Assembly: GCA_942491735.1 (NCBI GenBank)
Contig: CALOCN010000014.1
Span: forward strand, 558,001-622,000
Source: CALOCN01 sp942491735
GTDB lineage: Bacteria > Eisenbacteria > RBG-16-71-46 > JABDJR01
DNA: 64,000 nucleotides
Direction: 5' to 3'
Position 1 is the stretch's first letter. Every line of letters begins with the position of its first letter. Positions 9,701 to 17,396 of this stretch are shown here, piece after piece. The notes beneath the pieces are model-generated. The model ran no database searches. It saw only the letters and a program-made list of their open reading frames with translations, and was not told where the DNA came from. The translations under genes were made by a program, and so were the position numbers.

Positions 9701-10623
9701 TCTCCCGGGGGGGCGCCCCCATCCGCACCGTCAACCATCTGGGGGACATCCTGCGCCAGTCGGTGCAGTTGGCTCTCAGCGGTTCGGACTTGCGCTGCGA
9801 GCTCACGATCGACCCCGGCCTGCGTCCGGTGGAGGTGGACGAGGGCCAGATGACCCAGGTCTTCAACAACCTGCTCATCAACTCCCGTCAGGCGCTTCCG
9901 GATGGCGGGGTCATCCGGGTCCGGGCGTTCAACTCCGATGAAGGCTGTGCAATCAAGGGATGCAGCCAGTGTGTCACCGTGGTGGTCGAGGATGACGGTC
10001 CCGGAATCAGCGAAGCCCATCGCAGCCGGATCTTTGATCCGTACTTCACCACCAAGGAAGGCGGAACCGGGTTGGGGCTGGCCACCGTGCACTCCATCGT
10101 GACCCGTCATGGAGGGGTGATCAGTCTGGACTCCGGCGGTGGATCCGGAGCGCGATTCCGCCTCGTGTTTCCCGCCACGAGCCAGGATGTGGAGATCGAT
10201 CCCCCGGGGGTGATTCCCGCCCCCGGGGTGCGCGGACGGATCCTGGTCATGGACGACGAGGACCCGGTGCGACAGATCGTGGTTCGTCTGCTGGTTCACC
10301 TGGGGCACGAGGGGGTGGGGGTTGCCAACGGGGAAGCGGCCGTCGAGGCATACCGGGAGGCGCTTGCCGCCGGGACCCCGTTCGATGTGGTGCTCATGGA
10401 CCTGACCGTGGTGGGTGGGATGGGCGGGGCCGAGGCCGCCGGGCACCTGTTGGCGCTGGATCCAACCGCGCGTCTCCTGGTCATGAGCGGCTACTCCAAC
10501 GATCCGGCCCTGGCCGAGCCGCGACGGTTCGGTTTCGTGGGCCGGGTGGAGAAGCCGATTGATCCGGAGATCCTGCGCGAGACCCTGCGCGACATCCTGC
10601 GGACATCGGCGGTGACCCGCTAG
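6748..10623 (+). CDS. Hybrid two-component sensor histidine kinase with periplasmic beta-propeller
   Basis: A 1291-residue one-protein signalling system. A signal peptide (residues 1-30) leads into about 14 propeller-type repeats (two-component regulator propeller: patterns such as DGVLWIATRGGLVTYDG and GRVWVGTDRGVSCY), then a Y_Y_Y domain (about 655-718), one membrane helix (about 734-756) and a short coiled coil. A PAS domain (about 791-910) precedes the dimerisation/phosphoacceptor helix GGIAHDFNNLLT with His934. The ATPase domain shows a late N-box, DDGPGI and GTGLGLATVHSIV. A C-terminal receiver domain has the acidic pair DDE and phosphoacceptor Asp1218 in VLMDLTV. The GTG at 6748 is chosen over the upstream TTG at 6712 because it gives a clean signal peptide and sits 6 nt after a -10 box. 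The architecture resembles Bacteroidota glycan sensors but ends in a receiver instead of a DNA-binding domain, so an unseen output partner is expected. Confidence 0.93.
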   Translation: MLRTGSLAIPILAFLLALCGLAAPGEAQYYQTRTYIDADGLPSPDVRSISQDADGVLWIATRGGLVTYDGSRWAPVDLGPGVPTARFDRLLRDAEQRLWVVERSSPHRVMKQTARAGWESLPVRGAPSSDHSLITAACLSRVGGRDLLLLGDSEGGLHLWDGVTWRVVGQPGSGDAPVLSVTAVGDRFLAAGAFGLVTFDANDPQPRVAPYPHQPRGLSRGVRYDPVTDRVWFVSSRELGWIGDEGLVTHAHRPGTDYPVIIEPDGRGGIYFGHPERVYHFNEADGVELIERRHGLVAEGTECLFLDREENLWIGGRRGMTKLVSRRFRNFTQEHGLLHDEVSAVAELRDGALVLGHPLGLSFLDRGGVSRLPLTQDGFRGRVMDLAQDRLGDVWAPCSFDGLARVGPDRSVTWYHATGRPALNGVLAEADSVLVGGFGGLFRVSGDSLSRVPIDWGIPADSVFIRRMARGADGSLLLACYREGLVTLRDGQVRRYSQPGRPGSTNIYTVLPLANGGIWVGAADGLYEVSGDTLALVGQGTPAGALAEVPVYLLFEEPDGAVWIGTDRGAMRWDGLERRQFSLLNGLVGQETNRAAGVVDRDGRVWVGTDRGVSCYRADLDRPSPIGPTVTLLESRIGGRVRDAYQPVSVAHGQGSLVQEFAAISFMDEDRLRIRSRLEGLETEWREHPAHTREVHYDRLGPGRYQLHMEVLDVEGRSSGIVHTAWTTVRKPFWVSGWFYVVAGLGLWGLGLAVASYAGQRRYSRRLETEVRERTAELSLSRAEIAEEKERLGITLSRIADGVVTADPEGRIVFLNPAAEALTGWPAEAAAGAPIELLFGPAPDGNGWPEAVAGWCEPSLAADGPGGTEVFAVATRGGVERWIEASAAPVGTDAERGGVVIAFRDVTERRRLDEEQARTQKLESLGVLAGGIAHDFNNLLTVVLGNLALLEPRKPPDAGRDADSIRDAQEATLRARSLTQQLLTFSRGGAPIRTVNHLGDILRQSVQLALSGSDLRCELTIDPGLRPVEVDEGQMTQVFNNLLINSRQALPDGGVIRVRAFNSDEGCAIKGCSQCVTVVVEDDGPGISEAHRSRIFDPYFTTKEGGTGLGLATVHSIVTRHGGVISLDSGGGSGARFRLVFPATSQDVEIDPPGVIPAPGVRGRILVMDDEDPVRQIVVRLLVHLGHEGVGVANGEAAVEAYREALAAGTPFDVVLMDLTVVGGMGGAEAAGHLLALDPTARLLVMSGYSNDPALAEPRRFGFVGRVEKPIDPEILRETLRDILRTSAVTR

Positions 10624-10634
10624 CGGTCGCCGGC

Positions 10635-11639
10635 TCAGTCCGCGCGGAGGTGCCGGTCGAGGAACGCGGTGAATTCGGACCAGGCGACGTCGGCCTCGTC
10701 GATTTCCTGGGCCGAGTGATAGTCGAGGGTCCATCCCCAGAAGGCGTGCCCCAGGAGCGGATACTCGAGCAGGGTGACCGTTCCCCCCGCCTCGCGAACC
10801 GCCGCCTCCATGAGCCGGGCCTGCGCGGGAGGCACGATGCGGTCCTGGAGTCCCTGTTGCAGGAGCAGCGGCGCGGTGATCCGGTCGGCCACCCGGACCG
10901 CCTGCCGGATTCGGAAGGCCTCGGGCTTGTCGGCCGGCCCGGATCCGTAGATCGCGACCGACAGGGAGTCGCTCACGTCGAAGTCGTTCTCGAGCAGGTA
11001 CTCGTACCAGGAGACGACGTCCATGACCCCGCAGGCCGAAACGACGCAGCGAAAACGATCCGGCTCCCGGGCCGCGGCCAGGACCGAGATGAGCGCCCCG
11101 TGACTGGTGCCGGTAACGGCCATGCGATCCGGGTCCACGCGCGGATGGTCGGCAAGCACCGAGGCCCCGGCCAGGACGTCGTCGACCTCTCCCTTGGCTA
11201 CCTCCACCACGCCGTCGGATCCGTCCTCCCCGCGGTAGGAGGGGGCCAGCACCACGTAGCCCAACGCGGCCAGGTCCCGACCGCGCCGTTTCATGTCGTT
11301 GCTCACCCCGCTCACCCCACCGTGGTTGAACAGGACCGCGGGGTGGCGTCCGTCGCCGGGGGGGAGAAAGAGAACTCCCTTCACCTGGAGATCCCCGCTG
11401 GTGTAGGCGACCACGCTTTGGCCGATGTCGTCGACGATCCGGCTTTCCAGGAGGGTGAACGCCGCCGATTCCGGGCGCGGGGGTGGGGTGGCGCTGGGCG
11501 TGCCCTCGGCGAGCCCGGGGTCCAGCGGCGGTGCCTGTCCCCCGGTGACCTGGGTGGAACGACCGGTCTCCCGGCTACCGCCACAACCCAGGAGGGCAAG
11601 GAGGGCTACGACGAAGGCGATGCGGGGCAGCAGGGACAC
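10635..11639 (-). CDS. Lipoprotein alpha/beta hydrolase (dienelactone hydrolase / S9 peptidase-like)
   Basis: A 334-residue alpha/beta-hydrolase anchored as a lipoprotein: signal peptide with lipobox LALLGC and lipidated Cys19. The catalytic triad is readable: nucleophile Ser179 in VTGTSHGAL, Asp266 in QGLQDRIVPP and His298 in LLGHAFWGW. An oxyanion-type HGG occurs in VLFNHGGVSG. The long Pro/Gly-rich stretch after the lipid anchor is a linker. Substrate cannot be named; esterase or acyl-peptidase activity in the envelope is the likely role. It converges on the kinase gene with an 11-nt gap and is followed on its 5-prime side by a small membrane-protein gene on the same strand, 6 nt away, so the two may form an operon with the methyltransferase. 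Confidence 0.88.
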   Translation of the reverse strand: MSLLPRIAFVVALLALLGCGGSRETGRSTQVTGGQAPPLDPGLAEGTPSATPPPRPESAAFTLLESRIVDDIGQSVVAYTSGDLQVKGVLFLPPGDGRHPAVLFNHGGVSGVSNDMKRRGRDLAALGYVVLAPSYRGEDGSDGVVEVAKGEVDDVLAGASVLADHPRVDPDRMAVTGTSHGALISVLAAAREPDRFRCVVSACGVMDVVSWYEYLLENDFDVSDSLSVAIYGSGPADKPEAFRIRQAVRVADRITAPLLLQQGLQDRIVPPAQARLMEAAVREAGGTVTLLEYPLLGHAFWGWTLDYHSAQEIDEADVAWSEFTAFLDRHLRAD

Positions 11640-11645
11640 CCGGGC

Positions 11646-12002
11646 TCAGCCGCCGATCTTCGCGTTGTTCTCGGCGATGTCGCCGATCACCGGCAGCTTC
11701 CAGACCTTGCCCTGGTAGGCCTTCATCATGAGCACGATCCAGATGATGATGGAGAGGGGACCGATGATGATGTAGGCGATCAGGTTGACGACCGGGATGA
11801 AGCCCAGAACCATGTTGAGAATGAACATGGCGCCGCAGAAGAAGATGGACTGCAGGGCGTGGAACCGCACCGTGGAGCTGGACTTCTCCATGACGAGAAA
11901 GATGATCCCCGAGATGAACCCGAACAGGTAGGCGAGGAGTCCGGCGACGTTCTCTTCGAGTCCGGTGCTGGACTTGCCGGTGGGTGGGCTGGTTTCGGAC
12001 AT
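11646..12002 (-). CDS. Small Tic20/DUF4870-like membrane protein
   Basis: 118 residues with three to four predicted membrane helices: GLLAYLFGFISGIIFLVM, FHALQSIFFCGAMFILNMVLGF and VVNLIAYIIIGPLSIIIWIVLMM. The helix order and the conserved RFHALQS segment match the DUF4870/Tic20-like family of small inner-membrane proteins, whose biochemical role is unsettled. The ATG at 12002 is preceded by AAAGGAG with a 7-nt spacer, which fixes the start; the frame continues upstream to 12113 without support. It lies between the methyltransferase and hydrolase genes on the same strand. Confidence 0.85.
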   Translation of the reverse strand: MSETSPPTGKSSTGLEENVAGLLAYLFGFISGIIFLVMEKSSSTVRFHALQSIFFCGAMFILNMVLGFIPVVNLIAYIIIGPLSIIIWIVLMMKAYQGKVWKLPVIGDIAENNAKIGG

Positions 12003-12039
12003 GATCGAACTCCTTTGAAGGGATATATGACTCCGGAAG

Positions 12040-12996
12040 CTAATCCTTTCCGCCCCGGGGATCAAGCCCCGGAGATTCTGGCAGCTCCCGGGGTCCGCCC
12101 GGTTTCCGGCCAAGGTAGGAAAAACCGGTGACCACGACGTGGCTCTTCTCCTTGTTCATCAGGTAGCCGTCGAGGAGCCGGAGAGGAAGAATCAGCCAGG
12201 CCGTGATGAAGCGGTAGGCAAAGGAGAGCCACCGACGGTCCGAGTAGATCCCGGCATAGGCGCGGAGAATCTCCTGGAGTGCGCGTCCGGGAAGCCGGTC
12301 CGAGTCGCACTCCTCTTCCACGAACGCCGAAAACACCTGGCGAAGACCCTCGTCCGTGTAGCGGAAGAAGTCACGCGGTGCCCCATGGTAGGGGTAGAGA
12401 AACGGGGCGTGAACCAGAACAAACCCGCCGGGACGAAGGACCCGAAGAGCCTCTGCGGCCAGCCGGTGGGGGTCCGGTACGTGCTCCAGGACGGCATCCA
12501 GAACGATCCCGTCAAAGCTGTTCTCCAGGATGGGCAGAGCGAGTCCATCTCCAACGACATCCACGTTCTCGTGTGGCGAGATGTCGAGGTTGACCAGGTT
12601 GGGGTTCGCGTAGATCTTGTGAACCCCGGATCCGATGTTCAGGACAAAGGACTTCCCCGACGCGACCTCGTCCGCGAAGACCCGCTTGGTGAGTCGAGGG
12701 TAGTCGGATGGCCGTGATGGGTTGGGGAGCCGTGCCAACCGGACCAGGCGGTTGCGTTTGGCTACGGCCTCGCGGGAGTCGTCCCGGAAAAAGAAGGCGT
12801 CTCCCTCGGAGCCCAGGTCGTTGGAGGTTCGCGGAAGGAGAATCGGAACCCCGTCACGAACCGGATAGGAGAGACTGCATTCGGAGCATCGGAGCATCGG
12901 AGCATCGGAAGCCATCGGTGCGTCATCGAGCGCGCCCCGACAGGTTGGGCACGCCAGTCGCGAACGCAGTCGTTCGGGGATCGACTTGTCCTTCAA
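12040..12996 (-). CDS. SAM-dependent methyltransferase with N-terminal Trm112-like zinc ribbon
   Basis: 318 residues. The first about 60 residues are a Trm112-like zinc ribbon with two CxxC knuckles, ACPTCRG and LRCSECS, followed by YPVRDGVPILLP, the usual ending of that domain. A class I (type 11) methyltransferase follows: VLNIGSGVHKI is the SAM-binding motif I, LVNLDISPH the acidic motif II, and LDAVLEHVPDPHRLAAEALRVLRPGG the typical core. The substrate is unknown. The start is a TTG at 12996 whose last bases overlap the stop of the upstream pseudouridine synthase (TTGA), implying translational coupling; the purine-rich GGGCAGGGCGGG just before can act as ribosome site. An 8-bp tandem repeat lies inside the zinc-ribbon coding sequence. 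Confidence 0.87.
   Translation of the reverse strand: MKDKSIPERLRSRLACPTCRGALDDAPMASDAPMLRCSECSLSYPVRDGVPILLPRTSNDLGSEGDAFFFRDDSREAVAKRNRLVRLARLPNPSRPSDYPRLTKRVFADEVASGKSFVLNIGSGVHKIYANPNLVNLDISPHENVDVVGDGLALPILENSFDGIVLDAVLEHVPDPHRLAAEALRVLRPGGFVLVHAPFLYPYHGAPRDFFRYTDEGLRQVFSAFVEEECDSDRLPGRALQEILRAYAGIYSDRRWLSFAYRFITAWLILPLRLLDGYLMNKEKSHVVVTGFSYLGRKPGGPRELPESPGLDPRGGKD
12881..12904 (-). repeat. Three tandem copies of an 8-bp unit inside a coding region
   Basis: TCGGAGCA is repeated three times without interruption on the plus strand. The unit length is not a multiple of three, so gain or loss of one copy would shift the methyltransferase frame within its zinc-ribbon codons. Confidence 0.85.
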
Positions 12997-13745
12997 CCCG
13001 CCCTGCCCTGCCGATTCCTGCGCCGTCCGCCCCGCGGTCCCTTGCGGAGCTTGGTCAGTTCTTCCTCGGTCAGCTCGCGAAAGGTGCCTTCTTCCATCTC
13101 CCCCAGACGCAGGGGGCCGATCCGCACCCGCTTGAGACTCAGCACCGGGTGTTCCACCGCTTCCATCATCCGCCGGATCTGACGATTGCGCCCCTCGCGA
13201 ATGACCAGGGTGAGGTGGGTTCGGTTCCCCCGGCGATCCAGGATCTCCACCTTGGCCGGCGCGGTGGGCCGGCGCTCGCCGGGGAGCCACATGCCGTCCC
13301 GCAGGGTGGTCAGGGTCTCGTCGGCCACGATCCCGGTCACCATGACCCGGTATTCCTTCTCCAGCTTGTAGCGGGGATGCTGGATGCGGTGGGAGAGGGT
13401 TCCGTCATTGGTCATGAGGAGCGCGCCCGAGGTATCCACGTCCAGACGCCCAATGGGAAAGAGCCGGGGGGACTCCGGGACCAGCTGCATCACGGTGGGA
13501 CGGCCTTCGGGGTCGAAAGCGGTGGTGACCACCCCCTCCGGCTTGTAGAGCAGGAGGACCAGGGTGGCGTCGGGGAGGGTCAGGACCCGCCCGTCCACCT
13601 CGACCTTGTCCGTGCTGGTGTCCACGAAGGTGGCCAATTCCTTGACCTGCTTGCCGTTGATGACAACCCGGCCCCCCTCGATGATGGCCTCGGCCTTGCG
13701 GCGGCTGGCCAGCCCGCAGGCGGCCAGATATCTGTTCAATCGCAT
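12993..13745 (-). CDS. rluB: 23S rRNA pseudouridine synthase, RsuA/RluB family
   Basis: 250 residues, the normal size for RluB-type enzymes that isomerise a uridine in 23S rRNA. An N-terminal S4 RNA-binding domain (MRLNRYLAACGLASRRKAE to VVINGK) is followed by the catalytic domain with YKPEGVVTT and the signature GRLDVDTSGALLMTNDG, where Asp102 is the catalytic residue. REGRNRQIRRM is the conserved C-terminal family motif. A Lys/Arg-rich tail (RKGPRGGRRRNRQ) ends the protein. Start: ATG at 13745 gives the standard family N-terminus; a TTG two codons upstream is possible. No ribosome site is evident. It is the first gene of a minus-strand run and its stop overlaps the methyltransferase start. 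Assignment to RluB rather than another RsuA-family member is by overall similarity. Confidence 0.88.
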   Translation of the reverse strand: MRLNRYLAACGLASRRKAEAIIEGGRVVINGKQVKELATFVDTSTDKVEVDGRVLTLPDATLVLLLYKPEGVVTTAFDPEGRPTVMQLVPESPRLFPIGRLDVDTSGALLMTNDGTLSHRIQHPRYKLEKEYRVMVTGIVADETLTTLRDGMWLPGERRPTAPAKVEILDRRGNRTHLTLVIREGRNRQIRRMMEAVEHPVLSLKRVRIGPLRLGEMEEGTFRELTEEELTKLRKGPRGGRRRNRQGRAG

Positions 13746-13871
13746 CTGCAACTCATAGTGGGACTTTACGTTCCGTTCCGTTGATGTCTGGATTCAGGCT
13801 CCCGGTGGGAGCGATCGAAGTGGTAGTCTGGCGCCCCGAAATCTTCAAGTTCACCAAGGAGAGAGTACTCG

Positions 13872-14756
13872 ATGGACATCAAAAAAGTCGGTGTTGTCGG
13901 CTGTGGCCTCATGGGATCCGGGATTGCCCAGGTCGCGGCGCAGTCCGGTCTCGAAGTCACCGTGCACGAACTCAACGACACGGTTCTGGAAAAGGGTCTG
14001 GCCCGGATCCAGAAGTTCCTGGACGGCGGGGTCAAGAAGGGCAAGCTGTCCCAGGAAGACGCGGATGCCATCCTGGAGCGAATCGAAGGGGTAACCGATC
14101 TGGCTGCCCTGGGCGACTGCGACCTGGTCGTCGAGGCGGCCACCGAGCGCCTGGAGGTCAAGAAGGAGATCTTCAGGACCCTGGACGCTGCCTGTGGCGA
14201 GCATGCCATCCTGGCCAGCAACACTTCCAGCCTTTCCATCACCGAGATGGCCGCCTTCACCAACCGCCCCGAGCGGTTCCTGGGGCTCCACTTCTTCAAC
14301 CCGGTCCCGCTCATGCCGCTGGTCGAGGTGGTCCGCACTGTCCGCACCACTCCCGAGACCATCGAGCGGGGAATGGCCTTCGCGAAGGCGATCGGCAAGA
14401 AGCCCATCCTGGCCAAGGACAGCCCCGGGTTCGTGGTCAACCTGCTCCTCGTCCCGTATCTTCTGGACGCGGTCCGCGCCCTGGAGAAGGGGGTGGCCAC
14501 GGTCTCGGACATCGATACCGCGATGAAGCTAGGCACCGGCTACCCCATGGGCCCCTTTACCTTGCTGGACTTCGTGGGGCTCGACACCACGTTCCTCATT
14601 GCCGAGATCATGTTCGACGAGTTCAAGCAGCCGCAGTACGCCGCGCCGACCCTGCTCAAGCGGATGGTCAAGGCGGGGTACCATGGACGCAAGTCGGGTC
14701 AGGGTTTCTACGACTACTCGCAGGACCCGCCCGTTCCCACGGAAGGATTGGTCTGA
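13872..14756 (+). CDS. 3-hydroxyacyl-CoA (3-hydroxybutyryl-CoA) dehydrogenase
   Basis: 294-residue NAD-dependent dehydrogenase interconverting 3-hydroxyacyl-CoA and 3-oxoacyl-CoA. The N-terminal Rossmann motif GCGLMG (residues 10-15) binds NAD. ATERLEVKKEIF and ASNTSSLSITEMA are family motifs, and LGLHFFNPVPLMPLVEVV carries the catalytic His with the matching Glu upstream in the fold. The C-terminal domain holds KDSPGFVVN and GTGYPMGPFTLLDFVGLD. Size and motifs match Hbd/PaaH-type single-function enzymes. AAGGAGAG precedes the ATG by a normal distance. The TGA overlaps the ATG of the hydratase gene (TGATG), so expression is coupled with the next beta-oxidation enzymes. Whether the pathway runs in degradation or synthesis cannot be told from sequence. 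Confidence 0.94.
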   Translation: MDIKKVGVVGCGLMGSGIAQVAAQSGLEVTVHELNDTVLEKGLARIQKFLDGGVKKGKLSQEDADAILERIEGVTDLAALGDCDLVVEAATERLEVKKEIFRTLDAACGEHAILASNTSSLSITEMAAFTNRPERFLGLHFFNPVPLMPLVEVVRTVRTTPETIERGMAFAKAIGKKPILAKDSPGFVVNLLLVPYLLDAVRALEKGVATVSDIDTAMKLGTGYPMGPFTLLDFVGLDTTFLIAEIMFDEFKQPQYAAPTLLKRMVKAGYHGRKSGQGFYDYSQDPPVPTEGLV

Positions 14757-15538
14757 TGACCTACGAAACCCTTCGCGTCGAGACCGAGGGCGGGGTGGCT
14801 ACGGTTACCCTCAACCGTCCCAAGGTGCTCAACGCGCTCAATCACAAGCTCATCGGCGAACTGCATCAGGCCTTCCACGCCCTGCGCGGCGACGACGCGG
14901 TGCGGGTGGTCGTCATCACCGGCGAGGGGGAGAAGGCCTTCGCGGCCGGCGCGGACATCGGCGAGCTGGCCAAGCTGGACCCGGTGGCGGCCATCGAGAC
15001 CTCGCAGCGGGGCCAGCGGGTCCTGCGGGAGATCGAGCAGTTGGGCAAGCCGGTCATCGCCGCCATCAACGGATTCGCCCTGGGGGGCGGTTGCGAGCTG
15101 GCCATGGCCTGCACCCTGCGCGTTGCGGTGACCACCGCCTCGTTGGGGCAGCCCGAGGTCAACCTGGGGGTGATTCCCGGGTACGGCGGTACCCAGCGGC
15201 TCACCCGTCTGGTCGGCAAGGGGCGCGCCATGGATCTGGTGCTCACCGGCCGGATGGTCTCGGCCGAGGAGGCGCTCTCCATGGGGCTGGTCAACCAGGT
15301 GGTGGAACCGGGTGACCTCCAGGCGGCGGTGGCGAAGCTGGCCAAGACGCTCATGGGCAAGGGCCCGTTGGCGCTCCGGTACGCCATGGAGGCGGTGCAT
15401 CGCGGGCTCGAGTTCTCGCTCGATGACGCGTTCGCCTACGAGGCGCACCTGTTCGGAGTGTGCGCCTCCAGCAAGGACATGAAGGAAGGTCTCGGGGCGT
15501 TCCTCGAGAAACGCAAAGCGGACTTCAAGGGGAACTGA
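14756..15538 (+). CDS. Enoyl-CoA hydratase (crotonase family)
   Basis: 260-residue crotonase-fold enzyme adding water to 2-enoyl-CoA. The oxyanion hole is formed around AGADIGEL and GFALGGGCELAMAC; the Glu of GGGCELAMA and the Glu of QPEVNLGVIPGYGGTQRL occupy the two catalytic acidic positions of true hydratases. The N-terminus VATVTLNRPKVLNALN is canonical. Start is the ATG at 14756, overlapping the stop of the upstream dehydrogenase; the frame runs open far upstream but only as a shadow of that gene. Two nucleotides separate it from the thiolase gene. Together the three enzymes catalyse hydration, oxidation and thiolysis of short acyl-CoAs; an acyl-CoA dehydrogenase is not in the window. 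Confidence 0.94.
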   Translation: MTYETLRVETEGGVATVTLNRPKVLNALNHKLIGELHQAFHALRGDDAVRVVVITGEGEKAFAAGADIGELAKLDPVAAIETSQRGQRVLREIEQLGKPVIAAINGFALGGGCELAMACTLRVAVTTASLGQPEVNLGVIPGYGGTQRLTRLVGKGRAMDLVLTGRMVSAEEALSMGLVNQVVEPGDLQAAVAKLAKTLMGKGPLALRYAMEAVHRGLEFSLDDAFAYEAHLFGVCASSKDMKEGLGAFLEKRKADFKGN

Positions 15539-15540
15539 CC

Positions 15541-16764
15541 ATGAGCAAAGCGGTCTACATCGTGAACGGGGCACGGACCCCCATGACGGAATACGAGGGA
15601 TCCAAGACCGGCGACGGCAAGCCGGGCGGCGCCCTGGGGCGGATCTCCGCCCTGGACCTCGGAGCCCACGCGGCCAAGGCGGCCCTGGAGCGCAGCGGCG
15701 TGTCGCCGGATGCGGTGGACCAGGCCATCTTCGGCAACGTGATGCAGACCTCCGGCGACGCGCTCTACGGGGCGCGACACATCGCGCTCAAGGCCGGGGT
15801 GCCCATCGCGGTTCCCGCGCTGACCGTGAACCGCCTGTGCGGGTCCGGCATCCAGTCGGTGATCAATGCGGCCGAGCAGATCCTGCTGGGCGAAGCGCGG
15901 ACCGTGTTGGCCGGCGGCACCGAGAACATGAGCCAGGCCCCCCACGTCATTCGCGGGGCGCGTAGCGGGTTCAAGCTGGGGCAGGGGAAGCTCGAGGACT
16001 CGCTCATGGTCGCGTTGCTGGACACCCAGTGCGGCCTGTTCATGGCGCAGACCGCGGAGAAACTGGCCGAGAAGTTCGGCATCAGCCGCGAGGAACAGGA
16101 TGCCTACGCGGTGCGCAGCCACAACGCGGCGCAGAAGGCGACCGAGAGCGGGGTGTTCCCCGAGGAGATCGCGCCCATCGAGGTTCCCCTGGGCCGCGGT
16201 CGTTCCATGACCGTGACCACGGACGATCACATGCGCCTGGGCACCAACCTGGAACAGTTGGCCAAGCTTCCCACCGCCTTCAGCAAGGACGGCAAGGGCG
16301 GCTGTGTCACCGCCGGGAACGCCTCGGGGATCGTGGATGGCGCGGCCTCCGTGGTGGTGGCGGACGAGGGACGGGTCAAGGAACTGGGCACCGAGCCCCT
16401 GGCCCGGATCTCCGCCTGGGCGTTCGTGGGGGTGGAGCCGAGCGAGATGGGGATCGGTCCCGCCCCGGCCATTCGTCGGGTGCTGGAGAAGGCCGGGTTG
16501 ACCCTGGCCGACATCGACCTGTTCGAGATCAACGAGGCGTTCGCGGCCCAGTACCTGGCCGTGGAGAAGGACCTGGGTCTGGACCGGGACAAGGTCAACG
16601 TCAACGGCGGGGCCATCGCCCTGGGACATCCGCTGGGCGCGACCGGGACCCGGTTGCTGCTCACCCTGGGGCTCGAGATGAAGCGTCGGGGAGCCAAACG
16701 AGGCATTGCCAGTGCGTGCATCGGCGGGGGTCAGGGAATCGCCATGCTGATCGAGCGGGACTGA
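15541..16764 (+). CDS. Acetyl-CoA acetyltransferase (thiolase)
   Basis: 407 residues. Biosynthetic/degradative thiolase catalysing acetyl transfer between CoA thioesters. The nucleophilic Cys100 lies in VNRLCGSGIQSV, the catalytic His363 in ALGHPLGATG and the second Cys393 in ASACIGGGQG, all in the usual spacing. GGTENMSQAPH and NVNGGAIALGHP are the family signatures. ATG at 15541 follows GGGGAACTGACC, and the gene sits 2 nt after the hydratase stop. A surplus internal insertion such as GSKTGDGKPGG near the N-terminus (about residues 20-30) is seen in some thiolases. The stop overlaps the start of an outer-membrane protein gene (TGATG), an unusual partner for a cytosolic enzyme. Confidence 0.95.
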   Translation: MSKAVYIVNGARTPMTEYEGSKTGDGKPGGALGRISALDLGAHAAKAALERSGVSPDAVDQAIFGNVMQTSGDALYGARHIALKAGVPIAVPALTVNRLCGSGIQSVINAAEQILLGEARTVLAGGTENMSQAPHVIRGARSGFKLGQGKLEDSLMVALLDTQCGLFMAQTAEKLAEKFGISREEQDAYAVRSHNAAQKATESGVFPEEIAPIEVPLGRGRSMTVTTDDHMRLGTNLEQLAKLPTAFSKDGKGGCVTAGNASGIVDGAASVVVADEGRVKELGTEPLARISAWAFVGVEPSEMGIGPAPAIRRVLEKAGLTLADIDLFEINEAFAAQYLAVEKDLGLDRDKVNVNGGAIALGHPLGATGTRLLLTLGLEMKRRGAKRGIASACIGGGQGIAMLIERD

Positions 16765-17396
16765 TGCGACGCACGCTGCTCCTGGGGGCGATGGGGTTCT
16801 TCGTGACGGTCGGCATTGTGTTGAGCGCATCGCCGGCCGAGTGTCGCCATCGCGATCACTCCCGCGGGTTCCTGCTGCGTCTGTCCGCAGGGCCGGGATA
16901 CGCCAAGAGTTCGATCAATCCGTTTGGCGATGAGATCAAGGTGCACGGCTTGACCGTGGACTGGAGCGCGGCCGTGGGTAGCGTCGTGTTCCCCCAGTTC
17001 GCGGTATACCTCAACCTCTCCGGATGGAAGGGGATCAACCCCCAGACCGAGGTTGCGGGTGAGGAGACCGGTACCGGGTCGATCGGGCTCAACGCGTTGG
17101 GTCTTGGGTTCACCTACTTCCGCATGCCGCAGAACGTATCCCTCTCCGGGGTCATCTCGGTGGCCCTGGTCGAGGCCGAGGGATCCGGCGGCACCGGGGA
17201 CACGTCCAATCTGGGTTACCGTGGGGAGTTGGTGCTGGGTCGGGAGTGGTGGATCAACGATCAGTGGGGACTGGGTCCGGCCTTCTCGGTGGGTTATCAC
17301 AATGCCTCGTCCCAGGTCATCGTGGACGATCGTCTGGCCAACGCGACCTGGAGCGGCTGGAGCTATGCCCTGCGGCTCACGGCGACCCTGAACTGA
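16764..17396 (+). CDS. Predicted outer-membrane beta-barrel protein
   Basis: 210 residues. Residues 1-27 are a signal peptide (LLLGAMGFFVTVGIVLSASPAEC). The mature part has alternating polar/hydrophobic stretches typical of an eight- to ten-stranded barrel: GFLLRLSAGPGYAKSS, LGLGFTYFR, SLSGVISVALVEAE, YRGELVLGREWW, LGPAFSVGYHN and the terminal strand YALRLTATLN. No enzymatic motif is visible and I cannot assign a family. Start is ATG 16764, overlapping the thiolase TGA, so it is probably translated from the same mRNA as the acyl-CoA enzymes. A porin-like or lipid-related envelope role is conceivable but not shown. Confidence 0.75.
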   Translation: MRRTLLLGAMGFFVTVGIVLSASPAECRHRDHSRGFLLRLSAGPGYAKSSINPFGDEIKVHGLTVDWSAAVGSVVFPQFAVYLNLSGWKGINPQTEVAGEETGTGSIGLNALGLGFTYFRMPQNVSLSGVISVALVEAEGSGGTGDTSNLGYRGELVLGREWWINDQWGLGPAFSVGYHNASSQVIVDDRLANATWSGWSYALRLTATLN

